This document shows, piece by piece, positions 18,596 to 27,431 of a stretch of 64,000 nt of DNA (position 1 is its first letter; each line of letters begins with the position of its first letter). The translations under genes and the position numbers were made by a program. The DNA lies in the NCBI GenBank assembly GCA_051744845.1, contig JBNJDJ010000001.1, positions 1 to 64,000 on the forward strand. The letters are read 5' to 3'. A model generated the notes under the pieces. That model saw only the letters and a list, made by a program, of their open reading frames with translations. It ran no database searches and was not told where the DNA came from. This DNA is from JBNJDJ01 sp051744845. GTDB lineage: Bacteria > Bacillota > Clostridia > Peptostreptococcales > Acidaminobacteraceae.

Positions 18596-19057
18596 TTAAG
18601 TTGAAAGGTTAATATCAAGCATTTTACCAAATTTATCACTAATTATTCCTAAAAAACCACCGATTATTAAGGCAATAACAGTAGATTGATAATCATTACC
18701 TGATGCAAAAAATGCTGATAGGCCAATAAACGTAGCTGGTATATAATAAAGAATTTTAATGTTTGATTGTAAAATTATAAACATAGCACCTATTGCTGTT
18801 GATAAACCTAAGCTAGCAACAGGACCAATATAGGGTATTAATAAATTATTTAAAAACACAATGATAATTCCCCAACTAGCACCACTTATATTGCATATTA
18901 AAGTAGTTTGAAGTCCTTTTTTTCCACCTTGTGTTGAAAAATATGTAGACCAAGCTAAAAAACCTGCAAATGTATTTAAACCATAAGTCATTGTTGTAAT
19001 TGCCCAAATTGCTGCAATAATTCCACTACTCAATGCAATTGGGAATAATTTTTTCAT
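18596..19057 (-). CDS. DUF1097 family membrane protein
   Basis: 153 residues, almost entirely hydrophobic, with about five membrane segments rich in Gly, Ala and Ile. It matches the DUF1097 family (E. coli YcdZ type), whose function is unknown; some members lie near amino-acid or polyamine genes. AGGAGCG precedes the start on the minus strand. It is a single gene, convergent with the phosphate transporter. Confidence 0.75.
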   Translation of the reverse strand: MKKLFPIALSSGIIAAIWAITTMTYGLNTFAGFLAWSTYFSTQGGKKGLQTTLICNISGASWGIIIVFLNNLLIPYIGPVASLGLSTAIGAMFIILQSNIKILYYIPATFIGLSAFFASGNDYQSTVIALIIGGFLGIISDKFGKMLDINLST

Positions 19058-19224
19058 AATTAAACACGCTCCTTTTTCTTTAACTATATCTTATTAAATT
19101 TTTTAAGAAAAAGCTATAAAAAATATCCATATTTAGATATAATAAATAAAAAAAATACTAATAATAAGTGTATAAACAATTTTTGTATAGATTTGTTGTA
19201 TAAAAAGCATAAAAAAAATTAGAC

Positions 19225-19252
19225 TTGAATTTTTTTGAAAATAATGTATAAT
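19225..19252 (+). promoter_or_regulatory. Promoter of rnpB
   Basis: TTGAAT (19225-19230), 16 bases, TATAAT (19247-19252). The predicted start at about 19259-19261 coincides with the first base of the RNase P P1 helix. Confidence 0.75.
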
Positions 19253-19260
19253 AAAATATG

Positions 19261-19600
19261 TTGTCTAGTTTGTCGGGTGATTGCATTTGAAAAAATGAGG
19301 AAAGTCCGAGCTTCACAGAGTAAGAATCTGGTTAACGGCCAGTAAGGGAGACCTTCAGGCAAGTGCAATAGAAAGTATACCGCCAATTAATTGGTAAGGT
19401 TGGAATGGTGAGGTAAGAGCTCACCAGCTTATAGGTGACTATAAGGCTATGTAAACCCATTTTGAAGCAAGACCGAATTGGATTAAAAGAAAAGTTACTC
19501 GCTTTTCCCTAAATGGTAGGTCGCTTGATTATATTGGTAACAATATAACTAGATAGATAATCACCGATTACAGGACTCGGCTTATAGATAAACTAGACAC
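19261..19600 (+). ncRNA. rnpB: RNase P RNA, bacterial type A
   Basis: The catalytic RNA that matures tRNA 5' ends. Conserved core pieces are present: GAGGAAAGTCCGAGC near 19297, GGTTAACGGCCAG near 19329, AGTGCAATAGAAAGTATACCG near 19362 (variant of the usual CAGAGA...CCGCC block), GGTAAGAGC near 19410, and ACAGGACTCGGCTTATAG near 19570. P1 is a perfect 10-base helix, TGTCTAGTTT (19262-19271) with AAACTAGACA (19590-19599). The layout fits type A rather than the Bacillus type B. It fills most of the gene-free stretch 19058-19663. Confidence 0.95.
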
Positions 19601-19604
19601 ATTT

Positions 19605-19632
19605 AATCTTACCTATTGGTAAGATTTTTTTA
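19605..19632 (+). terminator. Terminator of rnpB
   Basis: AATCTTACC (19605-19613), loop TATT, GGTAAGATT (19618-19626), followed by a run of Ts. Confidence 0.85.
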
Positions 19633-19663
19633 TTATACATAGTAAAAAAAGGAGGAATATTAT

Positions 19664-19975
19664 ATGTTTAAATTTTTAAATTTTAACACATTTTCAAATA
19701 TTGTTTATTTACCTAAATTTTTCTTAGATGGAAATGTTTCAGTATACGAAAAGTTAGAGACTACTATTTATATTTTATTAATTATTTCACCAGTTGATAT
19801 TTTACCTGAGTTGTTAGTAGGTGGTTTAGGTTTAATTGATGATACTTTTATATTTATTGTTTTAAGTAAGCGCATACTATCAAAGTTAGATAAATATGAT
19901 AAAGATAATGATAATATTGATGATAGTGAAGATGAAGAAGAAACTATTGAAGTAGATTATGAAATAAAAGATTAG
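19664..19975 (+). CDS. YkvA family (DUF1232) small membrane protein
   Basis: 103 residues. The core SPVDILPELLVGGLGLIDD followed by a hydrophobic helix is the DUF1232/YkvA signature. The C-terminal 25 residues are very acidic (runs of Asp/Glu). Function unknown. AAAGGAGGAATATT precedes the ATG. Confidence 0.8.
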   Translation: MFKFLNFNTFSNIVYLPKFFLDGNVSVYEKLETTIYILLIISPVDILPELLVGGLGLIDDTFIFIVLSKRILSKLDKYDKDNDNIDDSEDEEETIEVDYEIKD

Positions 19976-19977
19976 AC

Positions 19978-20006
19978 TTGACACATTAGAAAAAAATATT
20001 TATAAT
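19978..20006 (+). promoter_or_regulatory. Strong sigma-A promoter for psuK-psuG
   Basis: TTGACA (19978-19983), 17 bases, TATAAT (20001-20006): both boxes match consensus exactly. It lies immediately after the ykvA stop. Confidence 0.8.
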
Positions 20007-20056
20007 AAACATGTGATTAATTAATAAACAATTATTTATAAAAAAGTGGTGATGTT

Positions 20057-21130
20057 ATGACAAGACGAGAAAAAGAAATTTATAGATTAATAAAAAAGGA
20101 TCCATATATTAGTCAAAAAGAAATTGCTAATTTACTTGATATTAAAAGATCATCTGTTGGAGTCCATATTTCTAATCTAATAAAAAAAGGTAAAATTAAA
20201 GGGAAGGGATATATATTAAATGAATCTGATTATATAATTGTAATTGGAGGGTCAAATATTGATATCCAAGGTTATCCTGAAAACGAATTGATTTTTGAAG
20301 ATTCTAATCCTGGGAAAATAAAGACTTCTTTAGGTGGAGTAGCAAGAAATATTAGTGAAAATTTAGCTAGATTAGATCAAAATGTAAAATTATTATCAGT
20401 AGTTGGAGAGGATTTATATGGAAGAAAAATTATTGATGAATCTAAACAAGCTGGTGTGGATATATCTGATATAATTATTTCTAAAAAAAGTACATCAATT
20501 TATCTCTCGATTTTAGATAAGAGTAGAAATATGAAACTTGCAATTTCTGATATGAATATAATTAAAGAAATTAATGTCCAATATTTAAAAAAATATCACA
20601 AAATGATAAAAAATAATGAAATAATTGTTATTGATACTAATCTTAATCAAGATGTTATTGATTATATTTTTGACAAATATAGTGATAAGAAAATATTTGT
20701 GGATACTGTTTCTAGTACTAAAGCGGTTAAGATAAAAAAACATTTGAAAGATATATATTTTCTCAAACCTAATTCAATAGAAGCTGGAAAACTTTTAGAT
20801 TTAAATATAACCACTTTAGATGATAGATTAGAAGCGGTAAAAAAATTTGTTGATTTAGGAATTAATAATGTTGTATTGACAAGTGGGAAAAGTGATATTT
20901 GTTTTGGAGATAAAAATCAAATTAATAAAATTTCAACTTCTAAAGTTAATATGGTTAATACAACAGGAGCTGGTGATGCATTTATGGCAGGAATAGTATA
21001 TGCATATAAAAAAGATTTTAGTTTAGAAAAAATGATAAAGATAGGTAATAAAATGTCAAAACTTACTATTGAAAGTCCAGATACAATTAGCAAAAAAATA
21101 TCTGAAAGTATAGTTTTAAAGGAGGATTAA
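20057..21130 (+). CDS. psuK: HTH-PfkB fusion, probable pseudouridine kinase
   Basis: 357 residues. A winged-helix domain (about 1-55; ISQKEIANLLDIKRSSVGVH) is followed by a ribokinase-family kinase (about 65-350) with GGSNIDIQG at its start and the anion-hole motif NTTGAGDAF near residue 301. The psuG gene directly downstream makes pseudouridine the likely substrate (pseudouridine to its 5'-phosphate). The HTH suggests it may also sense substrate and regulate its own operon; such HTH-kinase fusions are known in the PfkB family. SD GTGGTGATG precedes the ATG. Confidence 0.85.
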   Translation: MTRREKEIYRLIKKDPYISQKEIANLLDIKRSSVGVHISNLIKKGKIKGKGYILNESDYIIVIGGSNIDIQGYPENELIFEDSNPGKIKTSLGGVARNISENLARLDQNVKLLSVVGEDLYGRKIIDESKQAGVDISDIIISKKSTSIYLSILDKSRNMKLAISDMNIIKEINVQYLKKYHKMIKNNEIIVIDTNLNQDVIDYIFDKYSDKKIFVDTVSSTKAVKIKKHLKDIYFLKPNSIEAGKLLDLNITTLDDRLEAVKKFVDLGINNVVLTSGKSDICFGDKNQINKISTSKVNMVNTTGAGDAFMAGIVYAYKKDFSLEKMIKIGNKMSKLTIESPDTISKKISESIVLKED

Positions 21131-22048
21131 ATGTTTAAAAAATATTTAGATTTCAGTCCAGAGGTAAAGAATGCAATAAAAAATAATAAACCGATAGTTG
21201 CCTTAGAATCAACTATCATATCACATGGTATGCCTTATCCACAAAATGTTGAAACGGCTAGGAAAGTAGAAAAGATTATAAGAGATAATGGTGCTGTACC
21301 AGCTACTATAGCTATAATAGATGGTAGACTTAAAGCAGGTTTAACAGATGAGCAATTAGAATATTTTGGAAAAGCTAAAAATATAAAAAAGGTATCAAGG
21401 CGAGATATCCCATTTATAATAGCTAACGAATTTGATGGGGCTACCACAGTTTCAGCTACAATGATTGTTGCGCAATTAGCAAATATAAAAGTATTTGCTA
21501 CTGGAGGAGTTGGTGGAGTTCATAGAGGTGGACAAAAAACATTTGATATTTCTGCCGATCTTCAAGAATTAGCTAAAACAAATGTAGCAGTAGTATCAGC
21601 TGGAGTTAAATCTATTTTAGATATTGAGTTAACTTTAGAGTATTTAGAAACAAATGGAGTTACTGTTGTAGGATATAAAACTGATGATTTCCCAGCATTT
21701 TATACATCTAAAAGCGGTTATAAAGTAGATTATAAAGCTGAAAGTCCAAAACAAATAGCTAAAGCACTTAAGGCCAAATGGGAGTTAAACTTAGATGGTG
21801 GAATGATAATTGGGAATCCAATTAATAAAGAAGATGAAATGCCTAAAGAACTAATTGATAAATATATTTCAAAAGCTCTTAATGAAGCTGATAAAAAGAA
21901 TATTAAAGGTAAAGATATTACTCCATTTTTATTAGAAAAAATAGTAGAATTAACTGATGGAAAAAGTTTAAAAGCTAATAGAGCATTAGTTTATCAAAAT
22001 GCAAAAGTTGCTGCGGATATAGCAGTGGAATTTAGTCAATTGTTATAA
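21131..22048 (+). CDS. psuG: Pseudouridine-5'-phosphate glycosidase
   Basis: Cleaves the C-C glycosidic bond of pseudouridine 5'-phosphate to uracil and ribose 5-phosphate. 305 residues, full length. Family motifs include ALESTIISHGMPYPQN, ATGGVGGVHRGG, VVSAGVKSILD and a conserved ETNGVTVVGY region. The start directly abuts the psuK stop, with AAAGGAGG inside the end of psuK. No convincing terminator follows, only an A-T hairpin at about 22048-22066. Confidence 0.95.
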   Translation: MFKKYLDFSPEVKNAIKNNKPIVALESTIISHGMPYPQNVETARKVEKIIRDNGAVPATIAIIDGRLKAGLTDEQLEYFGKAKNIKKVSRRDIPFIIANEFDGATTVSATMIVAQLANIKVFATGGVGGVHRGGQKTFDISADLQELAKTNVAVVSAGVKSILDIELTLEYLETNGVTVVGYKTDDFPAFYTSKSGYKVDYKAESPKQIAKALKAKWELNLDGGMIIGNPINKEDEMPKELIDKYISKALNEADKKNIKGKDITPFLLEKIVELTDGKSLKANRALVYQNAKVAADIAVEFSQLL

Positions 22049-22105
22049 AAAAAAGATATTTTTTTGTAAGGACTATCTAAAAAGGAAAAATATTTAAAAA
22101 ATATA

Positions 22106-22134
22106 TTGACAAAAAAAAACAAAGATGGTATTCT
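22106..22134 (+). promoter_or_regulatory. Strong promoter reading into a gene-free stretch (small RNA promoter)
   Basis: TTGACA (22106-22111), exactly 17 bases, TATTCT (22129-22134), with TG at 22126-22127 making an extended -10. No gene on the + strand follows; the next event is a hairpin series and terminator about 140 bases on. Confidence 0.75.
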
Positions 22135-22140
22135 TTTTAA

Positions 22141-22282
22141 TGTTGTTGTGACAAATAAATATTTATTCCCCTTTATATAAATGTTTATTGAATCAAGATG
22201 GTTATACCATTAATTACATTTATTCCCCCCCCGTTATAAATGTATATTCAAAAGTACTCTTTTAATTAAGAGTACTTTTTTT
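22141..22282 (+). ncRNA. Candidate trans-acting small RNA with two C-rich loops
   Basis: The region between the promoter at 22106-22134 and a strong terminator folds into a chain of hairpins. Hairpin 1 (22152-22190) has about 14 pairs and the loop TCCCCTTTAT. Hairpin 2 is ATGGT-TAT-ACCAT (22198-22210). Hairpin 3 pairs ACATTTAT (22216-22223) with ATAAATGT (22236-22243) around a loop holding eight consecutive Cs (22225-22232). Hairpin 4 is the terminator. C-rich loops that pair with Shine-Dalgarno sites are the hallmark of several small RNAs of Bacillota. It does not resemble a riboswitch, and the nearest downstream gene is on the other strand. The only small frame (13 codons from the ATG at 22198) lacks an SD. 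Confidence 0.65.
22250..22282. terminator. Terminator of the candidate small RNA, shared with the HD gene
   Basis: AAAAGTACTCTT (22250-22261), loop TTAATT, AAGAGTACTTTT (22268-22279), then more Ts; symmetrical enough to work on both strands. Confidence 0.85.
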
Positions 22283-22294
22283 ATTTAATAAATT

Positions 22295-22843
22295 TCAATT
22301 AAATACTTTTTGAATATATTTTTTTAATTCTTCATATATTTTTTTTCCTTTTAATTCGCTTAATCCTTTCAAAGTTTCTTTATAATACCATTTTTGTTTA
22401 TCATATCCAGCATTAAATTTTTTCCATATAAAAGATTTCTTCGGATTATCAATATTTTCTAAAGATCTAGAAAAACTTTTAATATTACTTAGCTTATCAG
22501 CACAAATAATATATTTTTCTTCCTTAGAAGCTTCATTTTTTAAATGATCAATAGACTTTTGCTTTCTAGTTTTCCAATCAAGACTTTTATCATCTTCACT
22601 AACGCCTTTAACTAGCATAGCTACTTTATTTCCAAAACGATTTTTTAGCAAAGAATAAGTTGCTGTAGTATCTTCTAATGTGTCGTGTAAAATGCCTGCT
22701 ATTATTACCTCGTAAGCTACATCACATTCTGAAAGAACAAAACCTACTTCAATTGGATGAGCTGCATATATATCGCCTTCTAATTTTCTCATTTGTCCAT
22801 CATGTGCTTTTAAAGTGAAATGTATTGCATCATAATATTTCAT
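22295..22843 (-). CDS. HD-domain hydrolase, SpoT/MESH1-like
   Basis: 182 residues with the metal-binding pattern of the HD superfamily: a His in AAHPIEV near 33 and the HD pair in GILHDTLEDT near 51-60, followed by ADKLSNI near 115. This matches stand-alone guanosine polyphosphate hydrolase-like (MESH1/SpoT HD) proteins, but the substrate is not proven. A TTG nine bases upstream touches the SD, so the ATG (complement of 22841-22843), nine bases after AAGGAGG, is the better start. Confidence 0.8.
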   Translation of the reverse strand: MKYYDAIHFTLKAHDGQMRKLEGDIYAAHPIEVGFVLSECDVAYEVIIAGILHDTLEDTTATYSLLKNRFGNKVAMLVKGVSEDDKSLDWKTRKQKSIDHLKNEASKEEKYIICADKLSNIKSFSRSLENIDNPKKSFIWKKFNAGYDKQKWYYKETLKGLSELKGKKIYEELKKYIQKVFN

Positions 22844-22980
22844 AATCTTCAACCTCCTTAGTTAATATATACCAAAAATCGATTAGATTAATAATTAATT
22901 TGAAAAAAGATATTAATTTATATAAAATGTATATAAGAAAGTAATTTAAAGATTTTAAAGTAAAATTAAAGGAGGGGATT

Positions 22981-23934
22981 ATGAAAAAAGTTTATATAAC
23001 TACTAACATCCCAGATACAGCAGATGAGTTATTAAAAAAGCATTTTAAAGTTTGTAAAAATACTGAAAATAAAAAATTAAGTAAAAAAGAGTTAATAGAT
23101 TTAGGTAATGAATACGATGCTTTGCTAACAACTTTAACAAATACTATTGATAAAGAAGTTTTATCTAAAAGTAAAAAAGTAAAAGTGTATTCGAATTTTG
23201 CTGTAGGTTTTAACAATTTCGATATAGATTATGCTAAAAAAAATAATATTATTATTACTAATACACCAGGTGTTTTAAGTGATACTACTGCTGAAACAGC
23301 TTGGGGATTATTATTTGCTGTATCTAGAAGAATTTTAGAAGCTGATAGATACCTAAGAGCTGGTAAATGGGAAAACTTTAGACCTAGTTTACTTTTAGGT
23401 AAAGATATTTATAATAAAAAATTAGGAGTAATTGGAGCAGGACGAATTGGTAAAAGATTTGCTGAAAAAGCAAGAGGATTTCATATGGACATAATGTATC
23501 ATAATCGAAGTAGAGATTTAGAGTTTGAAAAAAGTTTTAATGCAAATTATGAATCATTAGATGATTTATTAAAAAAATCTGATATTATTTCTTTACATGT
23601 CCCATTAACTGAGGAAACAAAATATATGATTCAAAAAAGAGAATTAGAACTTATGAAAGACGATGCTATTTTAATAAATACATCTAGAGGTAAAGTTATT
23701 AATGAAAAGGATCTTATAGATATTTTAGAAAATGATAAATTATTTGGTGCTGGATTAGATGTTTTTGAAGATGAACCTAATGTAGATCAAAGATTAATAA
23801 ATTTAGATAATGTTGTTTTAACACCACATATTGGTAGTGCTTCAAAAGAAACTAGAGAGCAGATGGCAAAAATGGCTAGTAAAAATATTATTGAAGTATT
23901 AAAAGGAGGAAAACCACTAAATCCGGTTTATTAA
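22981..23934 (+). CDS. D-2-hydroxyacid dehydrogenase (glyoxylate/hydroxypyruvate reductase type)
   Basis: 317 residues. The Rossmann motif GAGRIGKRFAEKARGF lies near residue 153; the catalytic Arg is in NTSRGKV, the Glu in DVFEDEPN and the His in TPHIGSAS. It reduces a 2-ketoacid, most likely glyoxylate or hydroxypyruvate, with NAD(P)H. SD GGAGGGG precedes the ATG. acpS starts two bases after its stop. Confidence 0.87.
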   Translation: MKKVYITTNIPDTADELLKKHFKVCKNTENKKLSKKELIDLGNEYDALLTTLTNTIDKEVLSKSKKVKVYSNFAVGFNNFDIDYAKKNNIIITNTPGVLSDTTAETAWGLLFAVSRRILEADRYLRAGKWENFRPSLLLGKDIYNKKLGVIGAGRIGKRFAEKARGFHMDIMYHNRSRDLEFEKSFNANYESLDDLLKKSDIISLHVPLTEETKYMIQKRELELMKDDAILINTSRGKVINEKDLIDILENDKLFGAGLDVFEDEPNVDQRLINLDNVVLTPHIGSASKETREQMAKMASKNIIEVLKGGKPLNPVY

Positions 23935-23935
23935 A

Positions 23936-24301
23936 ATGGTTAAAGGTATTGGTATTGATATAATAGAGATAAATAGAATAAAAAATTCTATAAAAAAAAA
24001 TAAAAAATTTTTAAATAGAATTTTTACAAAAAATGAAATTAAGTTTTTTGATAAAAAAAATAATAACATTAATACTATTACAGGAAATTTTGCTGCTAAA
24101 GAGGCATTTTCAAAAGCTTTAGGAACTGGTATAAAATTTTCTTGGAAAAATATTGAAATTTTAAGAGATGAAAGTGGTAAACCTTATATAAATTTATATG
24201 GGAAAGCGAAAGATATTTTTGAAAATAAAAAATTTAAAAATTGTCACATTTCAATATCTCACAATAAAACTCAAGCTGTTGCGAATTGTATTATTGAATA
24301 G
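23936..24301 (+). CDS. acpS: Holo-[acyl-carrier-protein] synthase
   Basis: Transfers 4'-phosphopantetheine from CoA to acyl carrier protein. 121 residues with the two Mg-binding motifs, GIGIDIIEINRI at the N-terminus and NFAAKEAFSKALGTG in the middle. There is no SD at a normal distance: AAAAGGAGGAAA lies about 25 bases upstream inside the previous gene, so translation is probably coupled to it. It begins the common Bacillota order acpS-nnr-alr-mazF. Confidence 0.95.
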   Translation: MVKGIGIDIIEINRIKNSIKKNKKFLNRIFTKNEIKFFDKKNNNINTITGNFAAKEAFSKALGTGIKFSWKNIEILRDESGKPYINLYGKAKDIFENKKFKNCHISISHNKTQAVANCIIE

Positions 24302-24311
24302 GAGGTAAAAT

Positions 24312-25853
24312 ATGAAAGTTTTGACAAATCAGCAAATGAAAACTATAGAAAAAATAGCTATGGATGATTATAAAATTCCTTCTATTGTAATGATGGAGAA
24401 TGCTGCTTATAGTGTTTTAAATGAGATTTTAGATGTTATTTCTAACAAACAGGAAGTATTAATTTTTTGTGGAACTGGAAATAATGGTGGAGATGGATTT
24501 GCATTATCAAGGTTACTTACAAGTCATAATATTGAAAATAAAGTTATAATTTTGGGTGATATAGATAATATTAAAAAAAATGCTTTATTAAATTTAAATA
24601 TTTTAAAAGCTAATAATACTACTATTAAAAATGTTAAAAGTGATTTAGATTTGAAAAAAATAGTAAGTCTTATAAAATCAGATGATTTAATTGTTGATGC
24701 TATTTTTGGTACTGGCTTAAACAGACCTGTAAAAGGAATATATAAAAAGACAATTCAATGCATTTTAAATTTAAAAAATTATATTATTTCAATAGATATA
24801 CCAAGTGGTATAAATGGAAATAATGGGCATATAGAAGGAGTAGCTGTAGAGGCAGATAGGACTGTTACAATGTTTTTGCCTAAATTTGGAAATGTTTTAT
24901 TTCCAGGAGCCCAGTATAATGGAAAACTAATTATTGGAGATATAGGTATATTTAAAGAAATAATATCTGATCTAGATTTAAAAAACAATTTAATAAAATT
25001 AGAAATGATTAAGAAATTTTTACCAAAAAGAGAACAAAATTCTCATAAAGGCACATATGGTAAAGCATTTATAATTGCTGGCTCTATTGGTTTAACAGGT
25101 GCTGCTATTTTAACTTGTAAAGCTGCTTTAAAATCAGGGATTGGTTTATTAAAACTTTATATTCCTGAAAGTGTAGATACTGTTATTTCATCTAATATTG
25201 CAGAAGTTATTACTAAACCTTTAAAAGAAGCTAGAGATGGTATAATATCTTTAAGTAGTATTGATGAAATTATAAAAGATAGCAAGAATGCAGATGTTAT
25301 AGCAATTGGTCCTGGCTGTACGAATACCAATGAATTAAAAGAAATTGTTAAAAGATTTATTAATAAATATGAAAAGACATTAGTTTTAGATGCTGATGGA
25401 TTAAATGCACTTTCAAAAGAAGTATCACTTTTAAATAATAGAGTAGGGCAAACAATTTTAACACCTCATTTAGGTGAAATGTCAAGACTTATAGATAAAT
25501 CAGTAGAATATATAGAAAAAAATAAAATTTCTGTAGCAAAGGAATTTAGTCAAAAATATAATGTTATTTTAGTTTTAAAAGGAGCAAGAACTATAATTTC
25601 TCGTCCAAATGGAAATATATATATTAATTTAAATGGTAATTCAGGTATGGCTACAGCTGGAACTGGAGATGTATTAACAGGTATTATAACTTCTTTTGTT
25701 GCTCAAGGTATAGAGTCTTGGAAAGCTTGTATTTTAGGAGTTTTTATTCATGGTTATACTGGAGATTATATGGTTGAGAAAAAAGGAAAGTATGGTTTAG
25801 TCGCAGGCGATTTAGTAGATGGTGTTGGAAAAGTTTTAAAGGAATTATCTTAA
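24312..25853 (+). CDS. nnr: Bifunctional NAD(P)H-hydrate epimerase / ADP-dependent dehydratase
   Basis: Repairs hydrated NADH and NADPH. 513 residues: an N-terminal YjeF epimerase domain (about 1-215) with GTGNNGGDGFALSR, and a C-terminal ribokinase-like dehydratase domain (about 230-510) with HKGTYGKAFIIAGS and the AGTGDVLTGI catalytic loop. Both halves look complete. AGGAGGTAAA precedes the ATG. Confidence 0.95.
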   Translation: MKVLTNQQMKTIEKIAMDDYKIPSIVMMENAAYSVLNEILDVISNKQEVLIFCGTGNNGGDGFALSRLLTSHNIENKVIILGDIDNIKKNALLNLNILKANNTTIKNVKSDLDLKKIVSLIKSDDLIVDAIFGTGLNRPVKGIYKKTIQCILNLKNYIISIDIPSGINGNNGHIEGVAVEADRTVTMFLPKFGNVLFPGAQYNGKLIIGDIGIFKEIISDLDLKNNLIKLEMIKKFLPKREQNSHKGTYGKAFIIAGSIGLTGAAILTCKAALKSGIGLLKLYIPESVDTVISSNIAEVITKPLKEARDGIISLSSIDEIIKDSKNADVIAIGPGCTNTNELKEIVKRFINKYEKTLVLDADGLNALSKEVSLLNNRVGQTILTPHLGEMSRLIDKSVEYIEKNKISVAKEFSQKYNVILVLKGARTIISRPNGNIYINLNGNSGMATAGTGDVLTGIITSFVAQGIESWKACILGVFIHGYTGDYMVEKKGKYGLVAGDLVDGVGKVLKELS

Positions 25854-25872
25854 AATTAAAAGGGGGATTTAA

Positions 25873-27027
25873 TTGAAAATTACAAGACCAACATGGGCTG
25901 AAATTAACTTAGATAATTTAAAAAATAATATCAAAGAAGTAAAAAGAGTTAGTGATAAGGATGCATTAATTACTGCTGTAGTTAAGGCAGATGGATATGG
26001 ACACGGTGCTTTAGGAATAATAAAAACTCTTTTAAAAAATGGAGCTGATCGTTTAGCTGTTGCAACAATAAATGAGGCTTTACAAATAAGAAAGAAATTT
26101 AAAGATGTAGATATATTAATTCTAGGTTATACAGCTAATGATTTTTATAAAGAATTAATTGATAATAATATCACTCAAACAGTTTATGATTATAACCAAG
26201 CTAAATTTTTTAATAAAAAAGCAAAAGAACTTGGTAAAGAATTGACTATACATATTAAAGTAGACACAGGTATGCATAGATTAGGTTTTCATTGGAAAAA
26301 TAATAAAGATATTGAAAAAATTTATAAATTAGATAACCTTAATGTTGAAGGTATCTTTACACACTTTGCAAAGGCTGACGAAAAAGATAAGTCTTTTACT
26401 GTTAAACAATTTAATAGATTTAATAGTATAATAAGTGAATTAGATGATAATAATATAAATATTCCAATCAAACATATTTCGAACTCAGCAGCTATAATTG
26501 ACTTACCTGAGTTTAGTTATAACATGGTTAGAGCTGGAATAATGCTTTATGGACTTTATCCTTCAGATGAAGTTTCAAAAGATAATGTTAATCTAAAACC
26601 TGTAATGGAGTTTAAGACTAAAATATCGAGTATAAAACGGATTAAGAAAGGTCAAGGGGTTAGTTATGGTTTGATATATAAAGCTGACCATGACCAAAGA
26701 ATAGGAGCTTTAGCTGTTGGATATGCAGATGGATTTACAAGATTACTTACTTCTAAAGGAGAAGTTTTAGTTGGAAGTAAAAGAAAAAAAATATTAGGAC
26801 GTATTTGTATGGATCAATGCATGATAGATTTATCAAATAAAAAAGCTAAAATAGGAGATGAAGTTAGTTTATTTGGAGGATCAAGAAAAAATGCAATTAG
26901 TGTTGATGAAGTAGCTGAAAAAATAGGAACTATTAATTATGAAATTGTTTGTATGGTATCTAAAAGAGTACCACGAGTATATCTTAAAAATGGCGAGATA
27001 GTTAATATAGTTGATTATTTATTATAA
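25873..27027 (+). CDS. alr: Alanine racemase
   Basis: PLP enzyme interconverting L- and D-alanine for peptidoglycan. 384 residues, normal length. PLP Lys38 is in AVVKADGYGHG; the catalytic Tyr lies in GVSYGLIY in the C-terminal beta domain, and GRICMDQCMID is a further signature. TTG start, preceded by the G-rich SD AAAAGGGGGA. Confidence 0.96.
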   Translation: MKITRPTWAEINLDNLKNNIKEVKRVSDKDALITAVVKADGYGHGALGIIKTLLKNGADRLAVATINEALQIRKKFKDVDILILGYTANDFYKELIDNNITQTVYDYNQAKFFNKKAKELGKELTIHIKVDTGMHRLGFHWKNNKDIEKIYKLDNLNVEGIFTHFAKADEKDKSFTVKQFNRFNSIISELDDNNINIPIKHISNSAAIIDLPEFSYNMVRAGIMLYGLYPSDEVSKDNVNLKPVMEFKTKISSIKRIKKGQGVSYGLIYKADHDQRIGALAVGYADGFTRLLTSKGEVLVGSKRKKILGRICMDQCMIDLSNKKAKIGDEVSLFGGSRKNAISVDEVAEKIGTINYEIVCMVSKRVPRVYLKNGEIVNIVDYLL

Positions 27028-27074
27028 ATATTATATAATACTAAATGATTTGTATAAGAAATGAAGGTATAAAT

Positions 27075-27422
27075 ATGAAAATAAAAAGGTCAGATGTTTT
27101 TTTGGCAGACTTGAGTCCTGTTAAGGGTTCAGAACAAGGAGGCGTTAGACCTGTATTAATTTTACAAAATGATGTAGGTAATAAATTTAGTCCAACAGTT
27201 ATAGTTGCAGCAATTACTGCAAAAATGACAAAGGCTAAGTTACCTACACATATTGAAATAATGCAGGATGAAGTTGGATTAATTAAAGATTCAGTTATTT
27301 TATTAGAACAAATTAGAACAATTGACAAAAAAAGATTAAAAAATAAAATAGGAAATGTAAGTGATAAGACGATGGATGATGTGGACCATGCTTTACGCGT
27401 TTCGTTAGGTCTAACAAAATAG
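27075..27422 (+). CDS. mazF: MazF/NdoA-type mRNA interferase
   Basis: 115 residues with the typical N-terminus [24 protein letters not shown] and the PemK/MazF barrel. It cleaves mRNA at short sequences. An in-frame ATG at 27045 would add ten residues not typical of the family; GAAGGT before the ATG at 27075 decides the start. In Bacillus and most relatives an antitoxin gene sits between alr and this toxin. Here only 47 bases separate them, with no room for one. Confidence 0.92.
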   Translation: MKIKRSDVFLADLSPVKGSEQGGVRPVLILQNDVGNKFSPTVIVAAITAKMTKAKLPTHIEIMQDEVGLIKDSVILLEQIRTIDKKRLKNKIGNVSDKTMDDVDHALRVSLGLTK

Positions 27423-27431
27423 AGGTGAATT

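Noticed and set aside
22198..22239. 13-codon frame with a Pro-Pro-Pro stretch inside the candidate small RNA
   Set aside because: There is no SD, its ATG is buried in hairpin 2, and no downstream gene on the same strand could be attenuated by it.
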